Of a DNA stretch of 64,000 bases, positions 45,806 to 54,699 are shown one piece after another. How positions within the stretch are numbered: the stretch's first letter is position 1; every line of letters starts with the position of its first letter. Source of the stretch: a bacterium (lineage in GTDB: Bacteria; Planctomycetota; Planctomycetia; Isosphaerales; Isosphaeraceae); assembly GCA_016125085.1 (NCBI GenBank), contig WGMM01000019.1, forward strand, positions 62,001 to 126,000, in the 5' to 3' direction. Position numbers and translations under genes: made by a program. Under the pieces are notes generated by a model. It did no database searches, was not told where the DNA came from, and saw nothing but the letters and a program-made list of their open reading frames with translations.

Positions 45806-46747
45806 ATGGGGCTGGATCGACGGGATCTGCTGGTCGGGGCGATCGAAGGAGGCGGGACGAAGTACGTCTGTGCCGTCGGAACCGGCCCTGGCAAAGGGCT
45901 GCTGGCCAGGGCATCTTTCCCGACGGGAGATGATCCGGCGAAGTTATTGGCCCAGGTCGCAACCTGGCTGAAGGAGCAGGAGGCGATTCATGGCACGCTG
46001 GCCGCGATCGGCTTCGCGTCGTTCGGGCCGATCGATCTCGATTCGAAATCGCCGACATATGGTTACGTCACTTCCACCCCCAAGCCCGGCTGGCAGAATA
46101 CCGACGTGCTGGGGCCGCTGAGGGCCGCGTTCGGGCCGATTCCGATCGGGTTCGATACCGACACGAACGGTGCGGCTCTCGGCGAACGATGCTGGGGGGC
46201 GGCTCAGGGGCTGGACGATTTCGTTTACATTACGATCGGCACAGGCATCGGCGCGGGCGGCATGGCTCGTGGCAATCTGCTGCATGGGCTTGTGCATCCC
46301 GAAGTGGGCCACTTGTATTTGCCGAATCTGCCCGGCGACGATTTCGAAGGGGCCTGTCCCTATCACGGCCGCTGCTGGGAGGGGCTCTGCTCCGGCCCTG
46401 CGATTTCGAAACGGACGGGAATGGCCGCCGAAGCCCTGCCGCCGGATCACCCGGCCTGGGATTTCGAAACGCGGTATGTGGCCCTTGCGATCGCGAATCT
46501 CGTCTTTACGCTTTCGCCCCGGCGGGTGATCGTGGGCGGGAGTGTCCGCAAGGGCGGAAAATTGGGCGAAGCCGCGTTTTTCGCTTCGGTGCGTAAACAC
46601 CTCCTGGTGGCCTTGAACAGGTATGTCGTTTCGCCGGTGTTCGAAGGCGACGGGATCGATGGATATGTCGTGCCGCCTGCTCTTGGCGACGATGCGGGCG
46701 TGTGCGGGGCGATCGCTCTGGGGCAGATTGCGGCCCAATTCGAATGA
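45806..46747 (+). CDS. ROK family kinase, fructokinase-like
   Basis: I chose ATG 45806 because AGGAG lies six bases upstream; ATG 45791 in the same frame would add five residues. The 313-residue product has the ROK ATP-binding GAIEGGGTKYVCAVG, GFDTDTNGAALGE with the catalytic Asp, ITIGTGIGAGG, and the zinc site HPEVGH with CPYHGRCWEGLCSG. That last pattern matches fructokinase/mannokinase members. It phosphorylates a hexose with ATP. The neighbouring genes give no sugar-uptake context. Confidence 0.88.
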   Translation: MGLDRRDLLVGAIEGGGTKYVCAVGTGPGKGLLARASFPTGDDPAKLLAQVATWLKEQEAIHGTLAAIGFASFGPIDLDSKSPTYGYVTSTPKPGWQNTDVLGPLRAAFGPIPIGFDTDTNGAALGERCWGAAQGLDDFVYITIGTGIGAGGMARGNLLHGLVHPEVGHLYLPNLPGDDFEGACPYHGRCWEGLCSGPAISKRTGMAAEALPPDHPAWDFETRYVALAIANLVFTLSPRRVIVGGSVRKGGKLGEAAFFASVRKHLLVALNRYVVSPVFEGDGIDGYVVPPALGDDAGVCGAIALGQIAAQFE

Positions 46748-46756
46748 GGTCATGAA

Positions 46757-47269
46757 GTGGAAAAGGTAGAGATCACGACGCAGAGGCTTCGACTCATCCT
46801 GCAATCACCCGACCAGGTGATGCAGTGGCTGGAATCGCTGCCGCCGGAAGTGCGCATCGAGGTTTCCGAATCATGGGTCGAGCAGGTGCGGCGTGCCCGG
46901 CCGGGCGATTACTGGTCGCTCGGTTTCGAAATTCAGCTTCTCGAAGGGGCTCAATCCGTCGGCAGCCTTGCTTTCAAGGGACCGCCCGATGGCGAACGGG
47001 TCGTCGAGCTGGGCTATGGGATCGATCCGGATCATCAGCGACGAGGCATCGCGACGGAAGCGGTTCAGGCATTGACGAACTTCGCTTTCGAATCCGGCGA
47101 GGTTTCGCGAGTCAGGGCCCACACACTTCCCGGGAACGTCGCTTCGGAACGAGTGCTGACCAAATGCGGCTTCGAAAGGCTCGGTATGGTCGAAGAGCCG
47201 GACGACGGACTCGTGGAACGGTGGGAAGTTCGACCTGATGTCGTAAAGTGGATCGATCTGGCGGAATGA
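46757..47269 (+). CDS. GNAT family N-acetyltransferase
   Basis: The 170-residue product starts at GTG 46757 (an overlapping ATG frame stops at once). It carries a GNAT fold: an N-terminal RLRLILQ strand and ELGYGIDPDHQRRGIATEAVQAL with the acetyl-CoA motif QRRGIA. A later VRAHTLPGNVASERVLTKCGFER segment is typical of RimJ/RimL-type enzymes. It lies nine bases after the kinase gene. The substrate may be a protein N-terminus or a small molecule; neither can be told from the sequence. Confidence 0.85.
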   Translation: MEKVEITTQRLRLILQSPDQVMQWLESLPPEVRIEVSESWVEQVRRARPGDYWSLGFEIQLLEGAQSVGSLAFKGPPDGERVVELGYGIDPDHQRRGIATEAVQALTNFAFESGEVSRVRAHTLPGNVASERVLTKCGFERLGMVEEPDDGLVERWEVRPDVVKWIDLAE

Positions 47270-47275
47270 TCCGAA

Positions 47276-47677
47276 ATGACGTCGCATTCGCTGGACGATG
47301 ATGATGAAATCTCTGCGAATCGAAATGGTGTCGAAAGACTCATGCGTGACAGTTTGCAAGGGCTTGCGATCGATCCTGAAAGCCAGCTCATGCTGTACCC
47401 GGATCAGATCGACAGAGTCGACGAACTCGCACTTACGTTCGATGACAGTTTCGGAATGGCGAAAGCCTATTGTGCTGAAACATTCACTCAGGCTCAGTGG
47501 GAAGCAATATTTTCCATCGATCGCAAGTTGGACGTGATGTCATTTGGCGGTGAGGAATTCGAAGAGGAATTCTGGACGGAGAACGGCCTGAGATCGCATG
47601 CGGCATGGATCGAGATTCGAGCATTGGCCAGAACCGCTCTCGAACGATTCGGGTGGCCGTGCAAATCTCCGAAGTAG
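47276..47677 (+). CDS. Hypothetical protein, 133 residues
   Basis: The gene begins six bases after the GNAT gene, so it is probably cotranscribed. The product is acidic and helical (DQIDRVDELALTFDDSFGMAKAYCAETF, then WTENGLRSHAAWIEIRALARTALERFGW). There is no membrane segment or signal peptide. I do not recognise a family. Composition is slightly more AT-rich than the neighbours, but codon use remains coding-like through the frame. Confidence 0.6.
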   Translation: MTSHSLDDDDEISANRNGVERLMRDSLQGLAIDPESQLMLYPDQIDRVDELALTFDDSFGMAKAYCAETFTQAQWEAIFSIDRKLDVMSFGGEEFEEEFWTENGLRSHAAWIEIRALARTALERFGWPCKSPK

Positions 47678-47732
47678 CGAAAAACCTGAAAACCCGTCGA
47701 ACTCAAAGGCTCACGGTCAATACATTTCGAAT

Positions 47733-47915
47733 TTAATTTCGGAATGAATCGACGATCCGGCGAATCCGCTCGCCCCGCTCGACGACGATCGTGCCAAGAT
47801 AAGCGAGCGTGACGAGCCCCAGCCAGATCGCCGCGCCTTTCGCCTGCCACGGCGAAAGGCGATCTTCGAACGTGTCTGGTTCAACCGTCTCAGGCGGCGT
47901 CGATGGTGTGTTCAT
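47733..47915 (-). CDS. Small single-pass membrane protein after the GT9 gene
   Basis: A 60-residue product from ATG 47915 (another in-frame ATG at 47927). The N-terminal part is acidic (PETVEPDTFEDRLSPW) and is followed by one membrane helix (GAAIWLGLVTLAYLGTIVV) and a basic end (ERGERIRRIVDSFRN). It overlaps the 3' end of the GT9 gene by about 26 bases, so translation is probably coupled. No family is recognised. It is the last gene of the glycosyltransferase cluster. Confidence 0.55.
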   Translation of the reverse strand: MNTPSTPPETVEPDTFEDRLSPWQAKGAAIWLGLVTLAYLGTIVVERGERIRRIVDSFRN

Positions 47916-49233
47916 GGCGGTTTTCACGAATTTCCGAAGTCAGCCGACTACGGCTCCACCAGCGAATGGCCAGCTTCAGGACTCGTTCAGGGCTCAGGCC
48001 TGTCATGCAGGGGTGATCCGCCAGCGGGCAGAGCTTCTGGTGGCATGGCGAGCACGCCACCCGGTGCCGCAGGCCCAGAACGCTGCGGGACCATGGCCGC
48101 CACTGGGCGGGCTGATTGGTGCCGCTGAAGAGAATGACCGAAGGCGTGCCGGTGGCCGAGGCCAGGTGGGCCGGTCCGGAATCGACGCCGATGAACAGCT
48201 CCGCCCGTTCGAGGATCGCGAGCGTGGCCGTAAGCGGCAGTTGGCCGGTCAGGTCGATGACGCCCGGCTGCCGGCGGATCATATCGTTCAGGGGACGATC
48301 GTCGGCGGATCCGATGACAGCCACGAAGAAGCCTGAATCTCGCAGGCCGTCGATCAGCCGTCGCCAGTAAGCGATGGGCCACCGCTTGGCCTGGGTGCCG
48401 GCGACCGGGTGCACGACGACCAGCGGCTGTGCCAGGCTGATCTTGCGCCGGCCAGGCATTTCGCCTCGCACGCAGGCCTGCAGCCACTGGTGGGGTGTCC
48501 ACAGGCGGCTGAGCTGCTGATCGGCCAGGACGCGATCATCTTCGCGTATGGCCAGTTCCGGGCGAACGGTGCGCGGGTCGGGGGCTTCGATTCCAAGGGC
48601 TCGCAGCAATTCGAATCGTGAGAGCACCTCATGGCGGCCGGGCCGCCACTGGCCGGTGTGGGTCAGCCAGAAGCCGCCCCCGCCCATGGCCCAGCCTGCC
48701 CGCAGGCGAATCCCGGCGAGCACCATCGTGAAAATGCTTAGGATATCGCCGCGGACGTCAATACCGAGGTCGTAGCCGCCCGCGCGCATGCGCCGGCCGA
48801 GCCGCCAGGCCGCGGTGAACATCGACCAGCACCCGGAGCGGCGTTCGAACCAGTTGCGGTCGGCGACGTGAACCTGATCGACGAACCGGCTGGCGCGGAA
48901 CACGTCGGCATTCGCGACGGAAGCCAGCACGTGCACTTCGGCATGAGGCCAGGCGGCTTTCAGCCAGGGCAGCATGGTGGTGGTCAGAACGGCGTCGCCC
49001 AGGTGATCGAGCTGGACGATAAGCACGCGGCGGATGGCGTCGGTCGAGGGGACGGGCCGCACGAGACGGACAGCGAGCATCGCCAGCGAGCCGAGGGCAT
49101 CGATCAGCCGCACCATCACCCGCCAGCGCAGGCGGCTGTAGCGGTAGGTGCGCACGGGCACGGGTTCGGGCAGAGCCGATTCGGACACCGGTTCGGCGAT
49201 CATGGTTCGGAGCAGCTTACGCGGCCACGGCAT
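47890..49233 (-). CDS. Glycosyltransferase family 9 (heptosyltransferase-like)
   Basis: The 447-residue protein has GT9 features. The N-terminal domain has VLIVQLDHLGDAVLTTTMLPWLK, and the C-terminal nucleotide-sugar domain has FIGVDSGPAHLASATGTPSVILFSG. Such enzymes transfer heptose to the LPS core. ATG 49233 is chosen because GGAGG precedes it by nine bases; it overlaps the upstream GT4 gene by 17 bases. The basic region near the start and C-terminal CSPCHQKLCPLADHPC give it an unusual Cys-rich tail. Its role in core or O-polymer synthesis is inferred. Confidence 0.88.
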   Translation of the reverse strand: MPWPRKLLRTMIAEPVSESALPEPVPVRTYRYSRLRWRVMVRLIDALGSLAMLAVRLVRPVPSTDAIRRVLIVQLDHLGDAVLTTTMLPWLKAAWPHAEVHVLASVANADVFRASRFVDQVHVADRNWFERRSGCWSMFTAAWRLGRRMRAGGYDLGIDVRGDILSIFTMVLAGIRLRAGWAMGGGGFWLTHTGQWRPGRHEVLSRFELLRALGIEAPDPRTVRPELAIREDDRVLADQQLSRLWTPHQWLQACVRGEMPGRRKISLAQPLVVVHPVAGTQAKRWPIAYWRRLIDGLRDSGFFVAVIGSADDRPLNDMIRRQPGVIDLTGQLPLTATLAILERAELFIGVDSGPAHLASATGTPSVILFSGTNQPAQWRPWSRSVLGLRHRVACSPCHQKLCPLADHPCMTGLSPERVLKLAIRWWSRSRLTSEIRENRHEHTIDAA

Positions 49234-50368
49234 CGTAGATGGCCTCCGTCATGCGGGCCGTTTCGTTCCATGACCAGTTCTGGCGGATCCGGGCGGCAAG
49301 TTCCGGGCGAGTCGCACGCGGATGGTCCCAGGCAGCGGCGAGCGCTTCGCGAATCGTTGCCGGGTCAGCGGGGTCGCAATAATGGACATCGTCGCCGAAG
49401 TATTCGCGGGTCGAGCCGCGGATGGTCACGACGACGGGCGTTTCGACGGCGGCGGCCTCAAGCGTGGCTAGCCCGGGTGTTTCGAACCAGCTCGGCAGGG
49501 CGAAAACGCGAGCGCTGGCCAGCGCGGCAGCAAGTCGCGGATCGCCCTTCGGCAAGCTGCCGGTGAAGCGTACACGAGCGCCAGCAGCGGCCTCTCGGCA
49601 GCGATGCATGTAGGATTCGCTTTCCGCCGGGGCCGAGCCGATGACGACCAGGGGCAGATCAAGAGCCCGGCAGGCGTGAATCAGCCCGAGCACGTTCTTG
49701 CGAGGTTCGATTCGGCCGGCATAGAGAACGTAATCGCCAAAGTCACTGAGCCATGCGTTGCCGGAGCCATATTCATGGGCGTCCGTGGCGGATCGTCCGA
49801 AATCTGCGGAATCGTCGAGATCGACGGCATTGGGCACGACATGCAGCCTGTGCGCGCGCACACCCAGAAGCCTGTGGAGCTGGTCGGCCTCGGCGCGGGA
49901 GTTCGGCAGTACAGCATCGGCGAGCCGCAACAATCGAGACCTCCATGCCCGATGACGCAACGGCGGAACGTGGCTCAGCATGCAGTGCTTGGCGACGGCG
50001 AGGCCTCCTGAGAGCCAGCCGGGGGCCAGAGCCCACTGAGCACGCGGATCATACCAGCAGATCGGCGAGATGACGACCCCAATCCCGGCTGATTTGGCCA
50101 GCGCAGCGACCGCTTCGAATTCCGGGTGGAGGCCGAAAAGATGGATCAGACGGGCATCGGCGATTTTGTCGCGCCAGGGGTTGAACAGGCCGACACGGCA
50201 GCCGCGGGCCTGCAGGGCTATGCCGGTCTTGATCAATTGCACTTCGCCGCCGCCGGGGGCCTGAAACACGGCCGAGCCGGCATGCAGCAGCACCGATCCC
50301 GGGTCGTTCGGACGCGTGGCATGGGTGTCGAGCCAGGCTTCGGGCGTCGTCGTTTCGGCGATTTTCAT
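49217..50368 (-). CDS. GT4-type glycosyltransferase
   Basis: From ATG 50368, four bases after the stop of the upstream gene, the product is 383 residues. It has a GT-B fold with an N-terminal GGGEVQLIKTGIALQARG glycine loop. The C-terminal domain has YAGRIEPRKNVLGLIHAC and PSWFETPGLATLEAAAVETPVVVT, the GT4 E-x7-E-like donor-binding segment. It transfers a sugar from a nucleotide donor to a growing glycan. An upstream in-frame extension overlaps the previous gene and lacks homology. Confidence 0.88.
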   Translation of the reverse strand: MKIAETTTPEAWLDTHATRPNDPGSVLLHAGSAVFQAPGGGEVQLIKTGIALQARGCRVGLFNPWRDKIADARLIHLFGLHPEFEAVAALAKSAGIGVVISPICWYDPRAQWALAPGWLSGGLAVAKHCMLSHVPPLRHRAWRSRLLRLADAVLPNSRAEADQLHRLLGVRAHRLHVVPNAVDLDDSADFGRSATDAHEYGSGNAWLSDFGDYVLYAGRIEPRKNVLGLIHACRALDLPLVVIGSAPAESESYMHRCREAAAGARVRFTGSLPKGDPRLAAALASARVFALPSWFETPGLATLEAAAVETPVVVTIRGSTREYFGDDVHYCDPADPATIREALAAAWDHPRATRPELAARIRQNWSWNETARMTEAIYDAVAA

Positions 50369-50372
50369 CGGT

Positions 50373-51890
50373 TCAGGCTGCCCTTTCGCCGGTTCGGTCT
50401 TCACGCGGCCAAGCCAGCGGTGCGAATCGTGCCTGCCAGGCTTTGTCGGTAGAACGACGAAGAAATCCTTTGACACGACGTGCCAGCGGCCCGCCACGCA
50501 GCGATTCGACGGGCGTTTCGCGTTCCCAGTCGAGCGCGGTGCGAATGACCGATCGCAGGCCGTTTCCTGGCAAGGCAGGCCAGCATTCCGGAACAGGCAA
50601 GGCAGCGGGGATGGGAGTACTGTGCCGCTGATCCAGCCGGATCGACGCTTGCCCGGAAGTGCCGCCGCAGACGACCGGCCAGCGTCTTCCTTCGTGCTCG
50701 ATCCAGATCACCGGTTCCGGCACGGTTCGGGATGAGGAATGCCACTGCAATGAGAGCTTCCCGGGGTATCGTTCGTCGGAGGCGACCGTCAGGGCGATCC
50801 TGTTTCTTGCGCGGAACCAGTCGGCGTAAGCACCCAGGCCGACGTGCCAGAGTCGGCCGAATTCACTTGCGGCCGAGAGGAGTCGCCTGAGGATTTCGGG
50901 CTTTCGGCCCAGGCGGCGGTCGGGGTGCCCGAACCAGAAAATCGGGCGATCACGGCTGACGGCACGCGCAGCGGCTGCCATGTAGCCTGAAACGACGGTT
51001 TCGGCATCGCCGATACCAGCTTCGAGGAAAGCCCCCTCGCACACGGGAATGGCGTGAATATGGGTCAGGCCAAGGATATCGGTACGGGGCAGCGAGCCGG
51101 ACAGATCGCCGAGCCCTGAAAGATAGCGGTATTCGTATCGAGCCAGATGGCCGGCCAGGTCGGGCGTGATCCGGCCAGATGGCGGGGCGAATCCTGTCGG
51201 CCGGAATTGGGCACTTCGAAGAAACCGGTCGGCCCGGGCGATGTTTTCGGCGTTCAGGCCGGGGTCGCTCGCGTGGCAGTGATGCCAGTGACCGTGCGAC
51301 TGCACGTCTCGGCCGGCGAGAAGCGAGCAGGCTTCAGGAATGCGGCTGGCCGCGCGTGTGCTCAGGAACCACGTCACGCCAGGCTCAACGCCGGCGGAAT
51401 CGACGATCCGGACAACCTGCCGCCAGTCTTCGAAATCAGGCTCGTCGAGATCGAAGCGGAAATTGAAAACCCCTTCGAACCCCGCCGGCCATGGTGCGAG
51501 ACGAATCCAGGGCACACCATGCGATCGAATTCGATTTCTCAAGCGTTCGACGACCGAGTCGCCGAATGTGCCGCGTACGATCGATTCGTCGATCGTCACT
51601 TCATTTTCCTGCCAGGCCCAGCATTCGGATCGAGCCAGTTCGGCGTCGATGGCTTCCACGGTCATCGCACCCGGGATCAATTCCTGCCAGGCGATCGCAT
51701 GGCTGACACCAAACCTGTCGGTGAAGTCGATTTCGTCCCGGGAATGAATGCCGAAACGGTGACGCCCGCATAACCCGGCTTCAGCTCTGGCCACTGGAAT
51801 GCCGTTGTCTACAAGAAGTCTCTCCAGAGCCTCGGGGGTGGCGGGCGAAAGCAGTATCGGATAAGTGGCCAGGATGTGATCGGGGTTCAT
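50373..51890 (-). CDS. Polysaccharide deacetylase-like protein
   Basis: The 505-residue product has a deacetylase-like barrel region at about 120-330. FNFRFDLDEPD could supply the metal Asp pair, SHGHWHHCHASD carries the His pair of a NodB-like motif, and FAPPSGRITPDL resembles the arginine/substrate motif. The N-terminal 110 residues (TYPILLSPATPEALERLL) and the last 150 residues have no clear homology. It probably deacetylates or otherwise edits a surface polysaccharide. It overlaps the next gene start (methyltransferase) by four bases. Confidence 0.72.
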   Translation of the reverse strand: MNPDHILATYPILLSPATPEALERLLVDNGIPVARAEAGLCGRHRFGIHSRDEIDFTDRFGVSHAIAWQELIPGAMTVEAIDAELARSECWAWQENEVTIDESIVRGTFGDSVVERLRNRIRSHGVPWIRLAPWPAGFEGVFNFRFDLDEPDFEDWRQVVRIVDSAGVEPGVTWFLSTRAASRIPEACSLLAGRDVQSHGHWHHCHASDPGLNAENIARADRFLRSAQFRPTGFAPPSGRITPDLAGHLARYEYRYLSGLGDLSGSLPRTDILGLTHIHAIPVCEGAFLEAGIGDAETVVSGYMAAAARAVSRDRPIFWFGHPDRRLGRKPEILRRLLSAASEFGRLWHVGLGAYADWFRARNRIALTVASDERYPGKLSLQWHSSSRTVPEPVIWIEHEGRRWPVVCGGTSGQASIRLDQRHSTPIPAALPVPECWPALPGNGLRSVIRTALDWERETPVESLRGGPLARRVKGFLRRSTDKAWQARFAPLAWPREDRTGERAA

Positions 51891-52624
51891 CGATGATCTC
51901 TACTCGCCATCTTTGTCAATCGCCCGAATCCGTTCCTTGTGCCTGAAAGGGCATAGAAAGGCCTGCACAGCGGCACGGAACGCCGAATGCGCGTCGCGGG
52001 TTCCTCGGAGCTTTCCAGGTAAGCGACTCGCCAGCCGCCGAACAGATCCCCGGCAACTTTTTTCCAGTAAGCGGGCGTGTGCCAGCTTTCACGGACTGGT
52101 GCGTCGGGCGGATACATCCAGAGCCCGCGGCGCTCGTCGACCCACTTCACCATCAGGCTGGGCAGCCAGGGGCGAACAGGATCAAGCGCGAGCGGATTGC
52201 GGTCGACGATGACGATCGCCCCGCCGGGAGTGAGCACGCGAGCCGCTTCCCGCAGGGCCGCGGCCGGGTCAGGCAGATGCTGCAGCGTTTCGAGCAGGCA
52301 GACGACCTCGAAGCTGGCATCGGCCCACGGCAGACGAGCGAGGGAACCAATCGCTCGGAACGCACGATCATCGCCGGGTGTCAGACTTTTGCGGGAGATG
52401 TCGATGCCGGTGACGTCGACACCCCAGGCCTTCCAGTGTGGCCAGTAACGGCCGCGGCCGCAGCCAAGGTCGAGCAGTCTCTTTCCCCGCCAGTCACTCA
52501 GGCACGAACGCACTGCGAGCAGGCGCGGATCGTCAGCGGGAATTTCGGCCGGAAACCGGTCGACGCGAGCGTCGAACCGGCCTGCGACGTACGATTCCCA
52601 GATCGCGCCCGAGCGTGCTTTCAT
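51887..52624 (-). CDS. Class I SAM-dependent methyltransferase
   Basis: From ATG 52624, overlapping the stop of the upstream GT2 gene (ATGA), the product is 245 residues. It has a Rossmann-fold motif I LLDLGCGRGRYW, GVDVTGIDIS (motif II), a post-I LPWADASFEVVCLLETLQHL and PGGAIVIVDR near motif III. The Arg-rich C-terminal end is typical of methyltransferases in glycan clusters. It probably methylates a sugar. Extension upstream in the frame lacks homology. Confidence 0.88.
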   Translation of the reverse strand: MKARSGAIWESYVAGRFDARVDRFPAEIPADDPRLLAVRSCLSDWRGKRLLDLGCGRGRYWPHWKAWGVDVTGIDISRKSLTPGDDRAFRAIGSLARLPWADASFEVVCLLETLQHLPDPAAALREAARVLTPGGAIVIVDRNPLALDPVRPWLPSLMVKWVDERRGLWMYPPDAPVRESWHTPAYWKKVAGDLFGGWRVAYLESSEEPATRIRRSVPLCRPFYALSGTRNGFGRLTKMASRDHR

Positions 52625-53415
52625 GGTGCTCCCTTGCGGGCCTGAGCGGCCTTTTCCCTGAGGATCAGCTCGCGATGCTTCCAGTGCCGTACCGCAACGG
52701 AAACGCCGGAGAGGAAGCAGAACACGAGCCCTTCCAGGCCGTCCTTGAAGCCTTTTTTGAAGACGTAGAGCTTGAAAAAGATCCAGGGCGGCCGGAGGAT
52801 CACGTCCCACCAGCGGAAGCGGCGGCCCTCGCGGTGGAACTTCACGGCTTCGAGGGTCGTGTAGTGGTTGATTTTCTGGATGAAGGTCGTCATGTCCGGA
52901 ATGGTGCGGTGCTGCAGGGCATGCCGCAGTTGCCCGGACGATCCTTCCAGCGCGACGGTTTCATGCACGGTTCCGACCCAGTGGCCCTTGTCCCGGCGGA
53001 ACAGCCGCAGCGGGCGGTCGAACTGGGTGCCCGAATAACGGAACGGCCGGCCCAGGACGACGGATCGGATCGGCACGCGATACCCGACGTGGGGCCGGTA
53101 GGTTTCATTGACGATCCGGCGCACCTCCCTTGCCAGGTCGGGCGTCGGGCGTTCGTCGGCGTCGATGGCGAAGATCCAGTCGCCCGAAGCGAGTTCCAGG
53201 CCTGCGTTGCGCTGGCTGGCGAAGTCGTCGAACGTGCGCACCGCGACGAGATCAGCCCCCAGGCGGGCGATCTCTTCGGTACGGTCTTCGCTCGACTTGT
53301 CGACGACGACGATGACTTCATCGGACCAGCTCACGGCATGCAGGCACGCCGGCAGGTTGTGTTCCTCGTTCCTGGCGAGGATCAGTACCGAGATTTTTTG
53401 GTCTTCCGCGGGCAT
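52621..53415 (-). CDS. Glycosyltransferase family 2, WaaE/KdtX-like
   Basis: The 264-residue protein starts at ATG 53415 (MPAEDQKISVLILARNEE). It has GT2 core motifs: an N-terminal VLILARNEEHNLPACL, VVVDKSSEDRTEEIA, a DxD-type FAIDADERPTPDL, and FDRPLRLFRRDKGHWVG with VHETV. A C-terminal amphipathic helix and KLYVFKKGFKDGLEG follow, similar to glucosyltransferases acting on lipid-A core. Frame extension upstream is not homologous. It starts ten bases after the preceding GT2 gene. Confidence 0.87.
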   Translation of the reverse strand: MPAEDQKISVLILARNEEHNLPACLHAVSWSDEVIVVVDKSSEDRTEEIARLGADLVAVRTFDDFASQRNAGLELASGDWIFAIDADERPTPDLAREVRRIVNETYRPHVGYRVPIRSVVLGRPFRYSGTQFDRPLRLFRRDKGHWVGTVHETVALEGSSGQLRHALQHRTIPDMTTFIQKINHYTTLEAVKFHREGRRFRWWDVILRPPWIFFKLYVFKKGFKDGLEGLVFCFLSGVSVAVRHWKHRELILREKAAQARKGAP

Positions 53416-53425
53416 ATGCGTTCGT

Positions 53426-54382
53426 TCACCAGGAGAATCGACGGAAGAAGGCTTCCTGCCGTCTTCGACGGTCGTTCGAAGCGAGACGGATCCGTTTGCA
53501 CGTGGATGAAACGGCGGACCGCTTCGCCCAGAGCGAGACAGCCTCGGCGAACGCGCCGACGAACTCGCCCCGGCGGAACACAGCGCTGTGCACAAGCCGC
53601 GGACCAAGCCATAGGCAATGCCGCAAAAGCCTTCGGCCGCGAATGTTCCGCCATGTGAAGATCAGCGTATTACGCAGGGCAAGCCGGTCGCAGCCGGCCT
53701 TGCCGAAGGCCGGTTCGAAACTGCCGAAGCCCTTGTGCCAGGCCTTCGAAGCGGGCACGTAAAGGCCACGCCAGCCGTGCATCCAGCCCCTGAAGGAAAG
53801 ATCGAGATCTTCGAGCCGGCCGGGGAAATAGATCGGGTCGTAACCGCCCAGGGCCAGGAACTTTTCGCGATCCACGGCCAGAACCGGCCCGGCGGAGGCC
53901 GTCAGGTCGGGGCGGTGCATGTGCAGCTCATGGCCGGGCACGCGGCAGACGCCCTGGATCAGCCCGAAGCGGTCGCGGACACGAGTCCGCATGCCTTCGT
54001 ATGTGGCATCGTCGAAGCCCAGGCAAAACGGCGCGGCGAAGAGGGCGTCCGGATGGCGGGCGAGATCCTCAAGCAGCGGGTCGATCGAGTCAGGGGCGAG
54101 TTTGACGTCGTTATTGAGCAGAATCGCGAACGTTTCCTGGCAACATTCGAGCACGTGATTGAAGCTTGCCAGGCCCCGGTTCGGTTCGTGCAGGCATTCG
54201 ACCTCGGGCCATTCGGCGGCAAGCCAGGCCCGGGAATCGTCAGTCGAGTCATTGTCGATGACGACGACGCGGCACGGGGCGGTCGCGATCGCAGCCGCGG
54301 CCGTGATGGACGGCAGGCATTCTTCTAGCAGGGCCCTGCCGTTGTAGTTCAGAACGAGCACCACGCAACTGTGGGCGCCCAT
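53426..54382 (-). CDS. Glycosyltransferase family 2, rhamnosyltransferase-like
   Basis: The 318-residue product has VVLVLNYNGRALLEECLPSI, VVVIDNDSTDDSRAWL, NRGLASFNHVLE, ILLNNDVKLAPD (DxD-like), and AVDREKFLALGGYDPIYFPGRLEDLDLSFRGWMHGW. This is the signature of rhamnosyl/galactofuranosyl GT2 enzymes. GGGAGG lies about eight bases before the start at 54382. It is the first gene of a minus-strand cluster of about seven overlapping genes that would build a surface glycan. The cluster carries no recognisable polymerase or export gene in this window. Confidence 0.88.
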   Translation of the reverse strand: MGAHSCVVLVLNYNGRALLEECLPSITAAAAIATAPCRVVVIDNDSTDDSRAWLAAEWPEVECLHEPNRGLASFNHVLECCQETFAILLNNDVKLAPDSIDPLLEDLARHPDALFAAPFCLGFDDATYEGMRTRVRDRFGLIQGVCRVPGHELHMHRPDLTASAGPVLAVDREKFLALGGYDPIYFPGRLEDLDLSFRGWMHGWRGLYVPASKAWHKGFGSFEPAFGKAGCDRLALRNTLIFTWRNIRGRRLLRHCLWLGPRLVHSAVFRRGEFVGAFAEAVSLWAKRSAVSSTCKRIRLASNDRRRRQEAFFRRFSW

Positions 54383-54699
54383 GGGCGTATCCTCCCTGAT
54401 GATGCTTCGAAACGACTTCGCGTCCTGAGAAGCCGCCGCATGATTTATCCGAATCCGGCGATTCGGTCAAGGTGATTGAAAGGCGGCAATCGCGGTTTCC
54501 TTGCCAACCAAAACCCGAATCAAACCGGACTTGTCAAATTTTCGGGATTTTTTCTAATGATACCGAACCGCTCCAGGTGCCGGGAGATTTGCGGCGACTT
54601 CGTCGAATTTTCCGCCTGGTTCGAGCGAATAACTTCGTCAGGGAAGTCACGAATCGGGCCATTTCGGCCCGCACCATCCGGGATGGATGAGAGGTCACC
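54383..54699. other. Intergenic region between divergent clusters
   Basis: About 317 bases separate the minus-strand glycosyltransferase cluster from the plus-strand CvpA-led cluster. A probable promoter (54531-54558) drives the plus strand. I see no gene. The segment 54530-54560 is notably T-rich against its surroundings. Confidence 0.45.
54531..54558 (+). promoter_or_regulatory. Sigma-70-like promoter for the CvpA-led operon
   Basis: TTGTCA (54531-54536), 16 bases and TCTAAT (54553-54558) resemble a -35/-10 pair. The leader to ATG 54700 would be about 135 bases and includes GAGGT five bases before the start. Confidence 0.5.
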
